DNA from: Candidatus Opimibacter skivensis
GTDB taxonomy: Bacteria; Bacteroidota; Bacteroidia; Chitinophagales; Saprospiraceae
DNA length: 64,000 nt
Direction: 5' to 3'
NCBI GenBank assembly: GCA_016721905.1
Contig: JADKHH010000009.1
Span: 62,001 to 126,000, forward strand
A program made the translations under genes and the position numbers. Within the stretch, counting starts at the first letter, position 1, and each line of letters opens with the position of its first letter. The notes below the pieces were generated by a model. It was not told where the DNA came from. It saw only the letters and a program-made list of their open reading frames with translations, and did no database searches. This document shows positions 46,178 through 56,324 of this stretch, one piece after another.

Positions 46178-47026
46178 ATGAAACACGCATGGGTGTTTGC
46201 CCTTCTACTCCTGTTCTCCTATAACAGTCTGGCTCAAACTCAATTACCTGCCGCTCAAAAAGAACGTAAGGGATTGATGTATGTATACTGGGGTTGGAAC
46301 AGGGATGCCTTCAGCCACTCTGCTATTCGTTTCCAGGGACCGGATTACGATTTTACCCTTAGGGATGTGGTGGCGGTTGATAAGCCTATCAAATTCGGGT
46401 TGAGTCCCTATTTCAATCCCGGCAAGGCCAGCATCGCTCAATACAATTTCAGGGTAGGCTATTTTATAAATGATCATTACAACATTTCATTTGGTGTTGA
46501 TCATATGAAGTATGTAGTCAAACAAGGACAAGTCGCAAAAATATCCGGCTACATCGATGGTACCGAAACCTACTATGACGGCATTTATTCAGATGATGAT
46601 ATCATCATAGACAGTACCTTCTTAAAATTTGAACACACGGATGGTTTGAATTACATCAACCTTGATCTGAGAAGGCAGCATGAAATATCCGCTTTTAAAA
46701 ATGTCAGCATCAACCTGATTGAAGGTATTGGTGGAGGTGTGATCATTCCAAAATCAAACGTGACCTTGATCAATAACGAACGTTATGATGAATTCCACTT
46801 TGCAGGCTTCGGCCTGAATGGCATATTCGGACTCAATGTGACTTTCTTTGAAATTTTCTTTATCCAATCAGAGCTTATCGGTGGCTATGCTAATCTGCCA
46901 TCTGTCAGAACGACTATGTCGACTGCTGACAAGGCCAGTCATGACTTCCTCTTCGGGCAGGTGAATTTTGTATTTGGAGGGAGTTTCCGGATTGGGAAAG
47001 CTAGCGAGGTAAATGAAGCACCGTAG
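46178..47026 (+). CDS. Outer-membrane beta-barrel protein
   Basis: 282 residues. A signal peptide (MKHAWVFALLLLFSYNSLAQ) precedes alternating amphipathic strands ([60 protein letters not shown]) and a late strand FVFGGSFRIG. Family and ligand are not recognised beyond a general barrel assignment. Confidence 0.7.
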   Translation: MKHAWVFALLLLFSYNSLAQTQLPAAQKERKGLMYVYWGWNRDAFSHSAIRFQGPDYDFTLRDVVAVDKPIKFGLSPYFNPGKASIAQYNFRVGYFINDHYNISFGVDHMKYVVKQGQVAKISGYIDGTETYYDGIYSDDDIIIDSTFLKFEHTDGLNYINLDLRRQHEISAFKNVSINLIEGIGGGVIIPKSNVTLINNERYDEFHFAGFGLNGIFGLNVTFFEIFFIQSELIGGYANLPSVRTTMSTADKASHDFLFGQVNFVFGGSFRIGKASEVNEAP

Positions 47027-47033
47027 AAACACT

Positions 47034-47361
47034 ACTTGATTACTTCCAGGACCGTGTCTTCTATGTAGACATCCTTTCACAGTCAAGACACAGATATCGA
47101 GGTAGTCGTGTTGTGCCCCTACAGGCCACGATGGATTTGGCTCTTTCGATGTTACCGACATGTAGCCCCTACGGGGCATGTTTGATCCTGCGATTCAATG
47201 ATGCCCCGTAGGGGCTATATGTCGGTAACCGTGGGCCCGAAAAAATCTCTCGTGCCCTGTAGGGGCACAACTTGATTACTTCCAGGACCGTGTCTTCTAT
47301 GTAGACATCCTTTCACAGTCAAGACAAAGATCGAGGTAGTCGTGTAGTGTCCCTACAGGGC
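47034..47361. repeat. Direct repeats flanking a nested palindrome upstream of SusCD
   Basis: A ~90-bp direct repeat starts at 47034 and again at 47270 (ACTTGATTACTTCCAGGACC). Between the copies are outer inverted arms (47111-47130 and 47250-47269, one mismatch) and inner inverted arms of 29 bp (47151-47179 and 47201-47229, one mismatch, with GTTACCGACAT and CCCCTACGGGGCAT). A 41-bp segment at 47181-47221 recurs with two mismatches at 52088-52128, on the other side of the SusCD genes. The rest of the gap, 47362-47648, shows no gene. Confidence 0.85.
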
Positions 47362-47648
47362 AGGGTGGGTTTAATTTCGCTCATGCTATCTCCATCAAAT
47401 CTTCAAAATGATATACAAGTGAATAAATTATGTATATTTCACTTAACAAACGAATGGTAAGCACCACCTTATATTATTATTCCCAGGTGCCATCATTCAT
47501 TTAGAATATTCAATGAGCCCCACCACCCAGCCCGAACTGGGTATTGCATTGTTACCATTTTCCAATTTATCATAACTAAGGTGATATCCATACGCGGATA
47601 TCCGCCAATTTTTTATGCCCATTTTTTAACTCATTTAAAACAAAATCA

Positions 47649-50642
47649 ATGAGACCAACTCTCCTCCTTTTTATTTGCATGTTTAGTGCAAATGTTTTTG
47701 GCCAGTGGGCCCTGACAGGCAGGGTCACTGACCAAAATGAAATACCGCTTATCGGTGCCTCCGTTCAGGAAAAAAATAACACCACGAATGGAACGGTCAC
47801 GGATGCCGATGGAAGATTTGAACTGATCCTCTCCGAAAGCGCACAAGCCTTGGTCATATCCTTTACCGGCTTTGCAGCTAAGGAAGTCGTCATTTCAAGA
47901 GCCACAAGTGATCTATCTGTCTCATTAGAAGAAGATGTTTCACTCTTAAATGAGGTGCTGGTCATTGGTTATGGAAATTCGAGCAAGAGAAACCTGACTG
48001 ATAATGTGGCATTGCTCCACTCCGAAGATTTGTCGAATATAGCTGTCTCCAATTTTCAGAGCACCATGTCTGGTAAAGCCGCCGGAGTCCGCATCAACCA
48101 AACCAGTGGAAAAGTGGACGCCGGGATTAACGTAACTATTCGAGGCACCTCCAGTATCAGTGCAGGCAGAGAACCGCTGTATGTTCTTGATGGTATGCCC
48201 CTCATCAATGTGAACGAATCCAGTAACGGAGCTCCGATGAATCCACTCCTTACCTTAAGTCCATCAGAGATCGAGTCGATCAATATTTTAAAGGATGCCA
48301 GTTCTGCCGCCATCTATGGAGCCAGAGGAGCCAATGGTGTAGTGTTGATCACCACAAAAAAAGGCCAGGCTGGTAAACCTTTAGTCTCCCTGAATATGTC
48401 TACCGGCATAAGTTCTCCAACCAACGTCATCGAACTGCTGAATACAGCTGAATACAAGGAACTCTTTACCGAAGCAGCCATTAACACACTGGGACCTGAG
48501 GATGGGACAGCTGAAATAGAAGGCCTTTTCGATTATCTGGCGAATGGTACAGATTGGAGAAATAATGAGGTCGATACGGATTGGAATGATATTATTTTCC
48601 GGGATGGTCAGCAATCAGATGTTGATCTCGCTGTTTCAGGGGGTGACCTCAAAACACAATATTACTTTGGAGGCGCATGGAATACAACAAAAGGGATATT
48701 GGTCGGCAATGACCTGGATCGCATAAGTGCGAGAATGAATATAAAGCATCAACTCAGCCAAAAGATTGCTGCAGGAATGAATATAGGGGTGTCTGGGGCT
48801 AAGATAGAACGCGTAGACAACGACAATTCATTTACTTCTCCAGTCGAGGCGATTGCACAATCTCCTTTATCCCCAGTGTACAATGATGATGGCACGCCAA
48901 ACGCCAATACATTGTATCCGAATTTCCTGTTGGAAGATTTATACGCTAATTATACAACCAAACTAAGGCGGATTACAGGGAAGGTTTTCGCTGAATACAA
49001 ATTTATTGAAAACTTCAGGTTCAATACTGATTTTGGATATGACAATAGCCATCAGACGGAAGATCAATACCGGGGTACCCTTACCCCTTTTATGTCTACC
49101 AATGGCTATGCGTATAACTCGAATGTTACGTCTGAAAATTATATCTGGTCTAACTACTTCACCTATGAAAATGAACTTTCCCGAAGTGCTTTTCTCACTG
49201 TAGTCGCAGGTCAGGAATTCAATAATTCCAATCGTGTTTTTGCAACCGTAACGGGCACTCAGTTTCCTTCAGATGATTTTCAAAGTATTTCCAGTGCTGC
49301 TGAAATTACTGCCGGCACCGGAGCCAACACCACCTATAATTTTCTATCCTATTTTGCCAGAGCAGCCCTCAACCTACATGACAAATATTATCTCAAAGCA
49401 AGTATCCGCAGAGATGGATCGTCCCGATTTGGTAGTAATGAACGATATGGTTTCTTTCCAGCATTTTCCGTAGGATGGATCGTGAGTGAAGAATCATTTC
49501 TGAAGAATAACCGTACCCTATCGTTCTTAAAAGTAAGAGGGAGTTTTGGTCAGTTGGGAAATTCCGAAATTGGAGACTATGCGTCCCAAACCTTGTATAA
49601 TGGTGTTTCGTATAATAAAATCTCAGGCATCCGCCTTGAACAACCAGGCAATAATAATCTGACCTGGGAGAAAAGCAAGCAGATAGATTTAGGTGTAGAG
49701 TTTGGATTGTTTAATGATGTCATTACCGGAGAGGTTGATTTTTATACCAAGAATACGGATGGCCTCCTTTTCAGTGTCCCTTTGCCTGGAAGTTCAGGAC
49801 AGCTTTCCTTTAATAAAAACATTGGCAACGTGGAAAGCAAAGGTGTTGAAGTGGTGTTAAACAGCAAAAATATACGTTCGAAAAATCTCCAATGGACTAC
49901 CAGTTTTAATATTGCTAACAATACGAATGAAATCAAATCGCTTCCGAATGGGAATGCAGATATCATCACTGGTGAGACTATCAACAGAGTAGGTGAATCC
50001 GTGGCTTCCTTCTTCCTCCCTGAATTTGCCGGTGCAGACCCTGCTACCGGAGATGCGTTGTATTATACAGATGGAGCCGGATCCGCGACCACCAATGCTT
50101 ATGAAGATGCCAACCGTATCATTGTAGGGAATTCCCAACCCACATGGATTGGCGGACTGACCAATGAGATAAACTTTAAAGGGCTGGTGTTAAGTTTTAC
50201 CTTCATTGGTGAATGGGGAGCCAGCATTTTCAATGGTGGGGGGGTGTATCAATCCTCCAGTGCTGACTACTTTGATAATCAAACCATCGACCAGCTTGAC
50301 AGGTGGCAAAATCCAGGTGACATCACCAATGTTCCCCAGGCCCGGTTATATGGACAAAACGGTACAGGACCATCAACACGCTATTTACAGAAAGGGGACT
50401 TTATCCGCCTGCGCAATGTCATGTTGAGCTATAATCTGCCTAAATCCCTTACAGAGAAAGTGAACGTCGGAAATGCGCGGATATTTATCTCTGGCGTCAA
50501 CCTTTTAACTTTTACCCAATACACAGGCTATGATCCGGAAGCCAGGGCGGATTTTGATTCATATGGATTTGACCATGGATGGAATTTTTATTCTGCTCCA
50601 CAGGCCAAGACAACATCCATAGGTATCAATGTTAATTTTTAA
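47649..50642 (+). CDS. SusC/RagA-family TonB-dependent outer-membrane transporter
   Basis: 997 residues. A signal peptide precedes a carboxypeptidase-regulatory-like domain (GRVTDQNEIPLIGASVQEKN), the plug (LNEVLVIGYGNSSKRNLTDN as TonB-box region, then VLDGMPLI and IESINILKDASSAAIYGARG), and the 22-strand barrel ending TTSIGINVNF. It imports oligosaccharides or peptides across the outer membrane with energy from TonB. Its SusD partner follows 25 bases later. No glycoside hydrolase or regulator is adjacent, so the substrate is unknown. Confidence 0.96.
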   Translation: MRPTLLLFICMFSANVFGQWALTGRVTDQNEIPLIGASVQEKNNTTNGTVTDADGRFELILSESAQALVISFTGFAAKEVVISRATSDLSVSLEEDVSLLNEVLVIGYGNSSKRNLTDNVALLHSEDLSNIAVSNFQSTMSGKAAGVRINQTSGKVDAGINVTIRGTSSISAGREPLYVLDGMPLINVNESSNGAPMNPLLTLSPSEIESINILKDASSAAIYGARGANGVVLITTKKGQAGKPLVSLNMSTGISSPTNVIELLNTAEYKELFTEAAINTLGPEDGTAEIEGLFDYLANGTDWRNNEVDTDWNDIIFRDGQQSDVDLAVSGGDLKTQYYFGGAWNTTKGILVGNDLDRISARMNIKHQLSQKIAAGMNIGVSGAKIERVDNDNSFTSPVEAIAQSPLSPVYNDDGTPNANTLYPNFLLEDLYANYTTKLRRITGKVFAEYKFIENFRFNTDFGYDNSHQTEDQYRGTLTPFMSTNGYAYNSNVTSENYIWSNYFTYENELSRSAFLTVVAGQEFNNSNRVFATVTGTQFPSDDFQSISSAAEITAGTGANTTYNFLSYFARAALNLHDKYYLKASIRRDGSSRFGSNERYGFFPAFSVGWIVSEESFLKNNRTLSFLKVRGSFGQLGNSEIGDYASQTLYNGVSYNKISGIRLEQPGNNNLTWEKSKQIDLGVEFGLFNDVITGEVDFYTKNTDGLLFSVPLPGSSGQLSFNKNIGNVESKGVEVVLNSKNIRSKNLQWTTSFNIANNTNEIKSLPNGNADIITGETINRVGESVASFFLPEFAGADPATGDALYYTDGAGSATTNAYEDANRIIVGNSQPTWIGGLTNEINFKGLVLSFTFIGEWGASIFNGGGVYQSSSADYFDNQTIDQLDRWQNPGDITNVPQARLYGQNGTGPSTRYLQKGDFIRLRNVMLSYNLPKSLTEKVNVGNARIFISGVNLLTFTQYTGYDPEARADFDSYGFDHGWNFYSAPQAKTTSIGINVNF

Positions 50643-50667
50643 TTACAACATGCTAAAAATAATAATC

Positions 50668-51993
50668 ATGAAAAATCAATATATCTATATACTGACATTC
50701 TTGTCACTGATTTTCCTACCCGCTTGCGATGATAGGCTTGATGTGGAACCAACCCTGTCTATCTCAGAAGAAACTGCACTTTCTTCCTCCGCCAGTGTGA
50801 GTAAATTATTGGTTGGCGCCTATGAGATAGACGGCAATGCATATTCTCATGGCGGCTATATTCAAATCTATTCTGATTTATTGGGGGCTGACCAGGAAGT
50901 CTCGTGGAACGGCACCTTTTTTGAACCAAGGGAAGCCTTAACGAAAGAAATGAATGCTATTAATTTTCTCTTTGAAGATTCTTGGAGAAATACCTACAAA
51001 GTCATCAGCCAAAGCAATCTTGTGTTGGGAAATCTTGATGTCTATACTGACGATGCAGAAAAGGGCAGAGTCGAAGGTGAGGCGCGGTTTTTACGTGCAT
51101 TAAATTATTTTGACCTTGTCAGACTATTTGGCAATGACGTACATGGCGTTCCGCTCAGACTGGATCCCATTACCGACTATGGAAGTGATCTTTCCATCGC
51201 CAGGGCAGCAACATCAGACGTATATGCTGCTATTCTGGATGACCTGTCAAAAGCTATTTCTCTTTTACCTGAGGATAATGATGTATATGCTGATAGATTT
51301 GCAGCTTTAGCATTACTGTCCAGAGTACAATTATACCTGGGTCACTATGAAGAGGCACGAGATGCTGCCGAAGAGATTATCGCTACGAGTGGCAAATCAC
51401 TCTCCGCTAGCTTTGCAGACGCCTTTAATCATGACGAAGATGGAGAAGAGGATATCTATAGCATGCAGGTTACCTCTCAAAGTGGGGAAAATCAATTGAT
51501 ACAGATGTATGCTTCCGAAGAGAATGGAGGAAGAGGCGGTGATATTTCTATCAATCAGCCATACCTGGATTTGTTTGACGACAGTAATGATGAAAGAAGT
51601 CAATTCTTTTATGAAAATGCTAAAGGCGATCGTTTATCCGGGAAGTACACCAATCAATTTGGAAATGTACCCATGTTCAGATTAGCCGAAATGATTTTAA
51701 TCCGTGCAGAATGCAATTTCCGATTAGGTACCATAACAGGCGCATCACCTGCTGATGATATCAACACGATTCGACAGCGCAGTAGTGCAGCACCTCTGGT
51801 TGATGTTACCTTGAATGACATCCTTCTTGAAAGACAACGTGAGCTTGCCTTTGAAGGCTTCGGTATCTATGACATAAAGCGCACCCAGTCATCTGTTGCC
51901 GGCCTTCCTTATGACAGTCCAAAGTTGGTGGTTCCAATACCCCAGACAGAGATGGATACCAATCCGTTAATGGAACAAAACGAAGGATATTAA
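50668..51993 (+). CDS. SusD/RagB-family substrate-binding lipoprotein
   Basis: 441 residues from ATG 50668, preferred because the lipoprotein signal begins there (MKNQYIYILTFLSLIF, lipobox LPAC); the upstream extension overlaps susC. It has the SusD TPR scaffold (EGEARFLRALNYFDLVRLFG is diagnostic) and the C-terminal RQRELAFEGFGIYDIKRT. It caps the SusC channel at the cell surface. Slightly shorter than typical SusD. A strong terminator follows. Confidence 0.95.
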   Translation: MKNQYIYILTFLSLIFLPACDDRLDVEPTLSISEETALSSSASVSKLLVGAYEIDGNAYSHGGYIQIYSDLLGADQEVSWNGTFFEPREALTKEMNAINFLFEDSWRNTYKVISQSNLVLGNLDVYTDDAEKGRVEGEARFLRALNYFDLVRLFGNDVHGVPLRLDPITDYGSDLSIARAATSDVYAAILDDLSKAISLLPEDNDVYADRFAALALLSRVQLYLGHYEEARDAAEEIIATSGKSLSASFADAFNHDEDGEEDIYSMQVTSQSGENQLIQMYASEENGGRGGDISINQPYLDLFDDSNDERSQFFYENAKGDRLSGKYTNQFGNVPMFRLAEMILIRAECNFRLGTITGASPADDINTIRQRSSAAPLVDVTLNDILLERQRELAFEGFGIYDIKRTQSSVAGLPYDSPKLVVPIPQTEMDTNPLMEQNEGY

Positions 51994-52020
51994 TCCAACT
52001 ATTATTTTCTAGTATAAAAA

Positions 52021-52048
52021 AAGAGCCCTCCAACAGGGCTCTTTTTTT
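52021..52048 (+). terminator. Terminator of the SusCD operon
   Basis: AGAGCCCT (52022-52029) and AGGGCTCT (52035-52042) form an 8-bp stem with a 5-base loop, followed by a T run. Confidence 0.85.
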
Positions 52049-52059
52049 ATTACTCCTAT

Positions 52060-52210
52060 CCCCGACTTGAAAGTCGGGGCAATTCAATTTGATCCTGCGA
52101 TTCAATGTTGCCCCATAGGGGCTATATGACCCTGCTTGATTTTTCTTCCCCCATTTGAAAATGGGGGCTATTCAATTTGATCCTGCGTACTAGAGATGCC
52201 CTACGGGGCA
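52060..52210. repeat. Hairpins and dispersed repeat downstream of SusCD
   Basis: Hairpins CCCCGACTT/AAGTCGGGG (52060-52079) and CCCCCATTT/AAATGGGGG (52148-52167). The segment 52088-52128 is a near-copy of 47181-47221. A third, shorter copy beginning TTTGATCCTGCG lies at 52176-52187 and is followed by a CCCTACGGGG hairpin. Confidence 0.8.
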
Positions 52211-52250
52211 TGGATACATAATTTATCCAGGGAAATCCATTATACCCATC

Positions 52251-52320
52251 TCACGATTCACGACTGACGCCTCACGATTCACTATGCCTTAGTCACTTTT
52301 AACTCTTCACTCTTCACTGG
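52251..52320. repeat. Ten phased heptamers upstream of mfd
   Basis: TCACGAT, TCACGAC, TGACGCC, TCACGAT, TCACTAT, GCCTTAG, TCACTTT, TAACTCT, TCACTCT, TCACTGG run without a phase break and end 27 bases before the mfd -33 box. Confidence 0.85.
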
Positions 52321-52346
52321 TTGCTGAGCTGTCGCACAAGGTTGAG

Positions 52347-52377
52347 TTTGGCAAGTCGAAGCATTCACTTAACTTTG
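52347..52377 (+). promoter_or_regulatory. Full promoter of mfd, possibly giving a leaderless mRNA
   Basis: TTTG at 52347-52350, 19-bp spacer, TAACTTTG at 52370-52377: exact consensus. The ATG is at 52385, 7 bases after the -7 box, so the transcript should begin at or within a few bases of the start codon. Confidence 0.75.
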
Positions 52378-52384
52378 CCTTCCC

Positions 52385-55300
52385 ATGACGGACCTGGAGC
52401 GGTTGATTGACCTGTATGGTCAGGATGCTACTGTAAAATTGCTTCAACAGGCTCTGCTGGCGGATCAGGCACACATAGGGGTGTCCGGATTGGCTGGCAG
52501 CGGGAAATCCTTTGCCCTGTCCGGACTGATGCTCAATGGCTGCGGCCCCTGGCTGGTCATCGCGCCAGACAAAGAAGCCGCCGCTTACCTCCACAATACC
52601 CTCGCCTCTCTACTACCCGATGCGGATATCCTCTTTATCCCGGATAGCTTCAAACGCCCCGGCCTGATCGAGGAAATCATCTCCAGCCAGGTCATGGAAC
52701 GGACCGAAGCCGTCAACAAACTGCATTCGAATGCCACGATAGGCTATCAGAAAGCGACCATGGTTGCCGTGACCTATCCGGAAGCACTGACGGAATCAGT
52801 GATATCACCCACCTCTGTTTCGAAGCAACAAATCCAGATCAAGAAAGGCGAAAACCTGGGTGTAGATGGTTTGCTTTCTCTCCTGGTCGACATCGGTTTT
52901 GTGCGCGTTGACTTCGTATACGAACCAGGACAGTTTTCGATCCGCGGCGGTATCATCGATATTTTCTCTTTTGGAAATGAATGGCCTTATCGTGTCGAAC
53001 TCTTCGATGAAGAAGTGGAAAGCATCCGGCTCTTTGACCCGCTGACACAATTATCGCAGCGCAATCTTGCATTGGTCAATATCATCCCCAATGTGCAGAC
53101 CCACTTCGAAAGCAAAGAATATATCCCTCTACTTGATGCGATTCCGTCTTCAGCAATTGTCTGGATTCAGGAACCCGGTCTGATCATCGATCGCTACCAG
53201 GATACATTCGAACGACTGTCTTCAATCAGCATCATCGATGTAGATCCTGAACTCTTCACTGTACAACGGTTTATAAAAGAAAAACAATTCACGCCCACAT
53301 TTGCCTTTATCGAGGCGCTCAAATCGAGACGGGTAGTCATCGAAGGTGATGGTAATGAATTTGTGCAGCCGTCTTCGGTGATTACGTTTAAGATGAAATC
53401 GCAGCCGAGTTTCAACAAGAACTTTCCGCTGCTCATCGATGATCTGAAAAGCCAGACGAAGGCAGGGCGCACCAATTATATTTTCACAGCCAATGCGCGA
53501 CAGGTAGAGCGCTTCTACGCAATATTTGAAGACCTCGGTGCCCAGATTCAATTCACACCGATCACCAAGTCGATTCACGAAGGATTCGTAGATACATCGG
53601 CCAAAGTGGTGTGCTATACGGATCACCAGATCTTCGAACGCTTCCATCAATATCATTTACGCAGAGGATTTACGAAAGACCAGGCCCTCAATGTCCGGAT
53701 GCTGCGTGAATTGCAACCAGGAGATTACGTCACCCACATCGATCATGGTATCGGAAAATATTCCGGACTTGAAAAAATCAACATCGGAGGACATCTGCAG
53801 GAATCGGTAAGATTATTTTATAAAAACAATGACATCCTCTATGTCAGCATTCATTCGCTGCATAAGATTTCAAAATTTGTAGGTAAAGACGGAACGGAAC
53901 CAGTGCTCAGCAAACTTGGTTCCGATGCATGGGAGAACCTCAAGCGAAAGACAAAGTCCAAAGTCAAGGACATCGCGCGCGAGCTCATCAAGCTCTATGC
54001 GCTGCGTAAGAATGCACCCGGACATGCCTTTGCTCCTGATGGTTATCTGCAGAATGAACTCGAAGCATCCTTTATCTACGAGGATACACCGGACCAGTTT
54101 AAAGCAACACAGGATGTCAAGGAGGATATGGAAAAACCACATCCAATGGACCGTCTTATCTGCGGTGATGTAGGATTTGGAAAAACGGAAGTAGCTATTC
54201 GTGCAGCTTTCAAAGCTATTACGGATGGTAAGCAAGTTGCTGTGCTGGTACCGACGACTATTCTCGCGCTTCAACACAGTCATAGTTTCAAGGAAAGATT
54301 GGGCCCCATGGGCGCCAGTGTAGATTACGTCAACAGGTTCCGCTCCGCTAAGGAGAAAAAAGAAATCATGGAGCGATTGAAGGAAGGTAAGCTCGACCTC
54401 GTGATCGGGACACATGCGCTTCTGGGAAAAGAAATCGAGTTTAAAGACCTTGGTCTGCTCATTGTTGACGAAGAACAAAAATTTGGTGTCAGCGCTAAAG
54501 AAAAGTTGCGCAAAATAAAAGTCAACGTCGATACCTTGACATTGACAGCAACGCCGATACCACGTACCCTTCAGTTTTCATTGATGGCTGCGCGCGACTT
54601 ATCGATCATACGCACACCGCCACCAAACAGGCAGCCTATCCATACCGAACGAAGAGTCTTCAATGAAGAGGTCGTCAGGGATGCGATCTACTATGAGGTC
54701 AACCGGGGTGGGCAAGTATTCTTTGTGCACAACCGGGTCAAGACACTCCCTGAGATCACTGCGTTAATCAAACGCGTGTGCCCGGATGTTGATGTCGCGA
54801 TGGCGCATGGCCAGTTGGAGTCAGATCACCTGGAGGAAACATTGCTGGCCTTTATCAATAAGAAGCACGATGTATTGGTCAGTACCAATATCATCGAGAC
54901 AGGTCTTGATATACCTAATGCGAATACGATCATTATTAATTCTGCCAATCAGTTTGGATTGAGTGATCTTCATCAGTTACGCGGCCGTGTGGGGCGCTCC
55001 AATAAAAAAGCATTTTGCTATTTATTTGCACCGCCGTTGAGTTCCTTGACACATGAAGCCAGAAAAAGACTTCAGACCATCGAAGAATATACGGATCTCG
55101 GCAGTGGGTTTGATATCGCGATGCGGGATCTTGATATTCGAGGCGCAGGTAATCTTTTAGGCGGCGAGCAAAGTGGTTTTATCTCTGACATCGGCTACGA
55201 AACGTACCAGAAAATACTTGAAGAAGCGATCCAGGAATTGAAAGAGAGTGACTTTAAAGATCTCTTCAAAGAACAAATGGAGCGGGACCGCAAATATGTG

Positions 55301-55777
55301 CAGGATGTGCAGATCGACAGCGATATGGAAATGCTCATTCCGGATGAGTATGTATCTAATATTGACGAACGTCTGAGGCTCTATACAGAACTCGATAATA
55401 TAGATTCAGAAGAAGGCATTGAAAAATTTGCCCTTGCCCTTGAAGACAGGTTTGGTCCAAGGCCCCGGGTCGTTGAGGAATTATTTGAAGGCTTGAGACT
55501 GCGGTGGATCGCCAGATCGCTTGGCTTTGACCGGGTAACCTTGAAGACTACCGTACTGCGTTGTTATTTCCACAAAAACGCGCAATCTGCTTATTATGAG
55601 AGCGCTATTTTTGACAGGCTGATCAAATTACTGGGCTCCAAGGGTAGAGTTTTGGACATTCAATTGAAACAATCCGCTACCCGATTGTTAATGATCAAGG
55701 AGAAAATCAAATCCATGAAGTCTGCCAGGGAATTTTTACTTTCACTTCAGCAGATGACTGAACAAGAAACTGTCTAG
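52385..55777 (+). CDS. mfd: Transcription-repair coupling factor
   Basis: 1130 residues. UvrB-like N-terminal modules (RGGIIDIFSFGNEWPYRVEL), the RNA-polymerase interaction domain (GDYVTHIDHGIGKYSGLEKI, ~residues 447-466), and RecG-like helicase motifs: Walker A GDVGFGKTE (from ~594), DEEQ in IVDEEQKFGV, TATPIPRTLQ, QLRGRVGRS. A C-terminal TRCF domain follows. It removes RNA polymerase stalled at lesions and recruits UvrA. Intact and full length. Confidence 0.97.
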   Translation: MTDLERLIDLYGQDATVKLLQQALLADQAHIGVSGLAGSGKSFALSGLMLNGCGPWLVIAPDKEAAAYLHNTLASLLPDADILFIPDSFKRPGLIEEIISSQVMERTEAVNKLHSNATIGYQKATMVAVTYPEALTESVISPTSVSKQQIQIKKGENLGVDGLLSLLVDIGFVRVDFVYEPGQFSIRGGIIDIFSFGNEWPYRVELFDEEVESIRLFDPLTQLSQRNLALVNIIPNVQTHFESKEYIPLLDAIPSSAIVWIQEPGLIIDRYQDTFERLSSISIIDVDPELFTVQRFIKEKQFTPTFAFIEALKSRRVVIEGDGNEFVQPSSVITFKMKSQPSFNKNFPLLIDDLKSQTKAGRTNYIFTANARQVERFYAIFEDLGAQIQFTPITKSIHEGFVDTSAKVVCYTDHQIFERFHQYHLRRGFTKDQALNVRMLRELQPGDYVTHIDHGIGKYSGLEKINIGGHLQESVRLFYKNNDILYVSIHSLHKISKFVGKDGTEPVLSKLGSDAWENLKRKTKSKVKDIARELIKLYALRKNAPGHAFAPDGYLQNELEASFIYEDTPDQFKATQDVKEDMEKPHPMDRLICGDVGFGKTEVAIRAAFKAITDGKQVAVLVPTTILALQHSHSFKERLGPMGASVDYVNRFRSAKEKKEIMERLKEGKLDLVIGTHALLGKEIEFKDLGLLIVDEEQKFGVSAKEKLRKIKVNVDTLTLTATPIPRTLQFSLMAARDLSIIRTPPPNRQPIHTERRVFNEEVVRDAIYYEVNRGGQVFFVHNRVKTLPEITALIKRVCPDVDVAMAHGQLESDHLEETLLAFINKKHDVLVSTNIIETGLDIPNANTIIINSANQFGLSDLHQLRGRVGRSNKKAFCYLFAPPLSSLTHEARKRLQTIEEYTDLGSGFDIAMRDLDIRGAGNLLGGEQSGFISDIGYETYQKILEEAIQELKESDFKDLFKEQMERDRKYVQDVQIDSDMEMLIPDEYVSNIDERLRLYTELDNIDSEEGIEKFALALEDRFGPRPRVVEELFEGLRLRWIARSLGFDRVTLKTTVLRCYFHKNAQSAYYESAIFDRLIKLLGSKGRVLDIQLKQSATRLLMIKEKIKSMKSAREFLLSLQQMTEQETV

Positions 55778-55783
55778 AGGCCA

Positions 55784-56320
55784 ATGAACCAGATCAACGA
55801 ATTATTCACCAATGCCCAGATTGACCTCTCCGGACTACCGGAAGCGGAGCAGATGGAGATGATTCCGCTGGAACCTGCCTACAAAAAGGTTCGTTACATT
55901 TCAGCAGCGCTTGTAGCTGTGATCATGATCTTCGCTGTCTGGGTTTTTGCTTTCTTTCAACCCGACTTATCACCCTATGGATATATTGGTGCTGGCCTGG
56001 TGACGATGCTTGCCGCCTGGATGGTTTACTATAATGGACTTGTCTTCCATTACATGGGATATGCTATCAGGGAAAAAGACATCACCTACAAATCCGGTTG
56101 GCTTTGGAAAAGTATGACGACCATACCTTTCAACCGCGTACAACATTGTGATTTACGACAAGGCATCCTTGACCGCAGATTTGGTCTTTCAAAGCTGACG
56201 ATCTATACGGCCGGCGGACAAAGTACGGACCTGATGATTCCGGGTTTGCTTCCAGACACTGCCGAGAAACTCAAGGCGTTTATCCTGAGGTCTACCGAAC
56301 AATCCATCGAGCAGGAATAG
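55784..56320 (+). CDS. YdbS-like membrane protein with one PH domain
   Basis: 178 residues: two transmembrane helices (about 40-62 and 68-88) and a bacterial PH (bPH_2) domain with EKDITYKSGWLWKSMTTIPF, NRVQHCDLRQGILDR and FGLSKLTIYTAGGQS. It pairs with the larger protein that starts 5 bases after its stop, as in the ydbS-ydbT pair of other bacteria. Function is unknown; a membrane-associated role is inferred. It begins 6 bases after mfd and is probably co-transcribed with it. Confidence 0.88.
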   Translation: MNQINELFTNAQIDLSGLPEAEQMEMIPLEPAYKKVRYISAALVAVIMIFAVWVFAFFQPDLSPYGYIGAGLVTMLAAWMVYYNGLVFHYMGYAIREKDITYKSGWLWKSMTTIPFNRVQHCDLRQGILDRRFGLSKLTIYTAGGQSTDLMIPGLLPDTAEKLKAFILRSTEQSIEQE

Positions 56321-56324
56321 GCAG

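Noticed and set aside
47649..51993. A complete polysaccharide-utilisation locus
   Set aside because: Only susC and susD are present; no glycoside hydrolase, lyase, anti-sigma or hybrid sensor gene is adjacent, so no PUL substrate is claimed.
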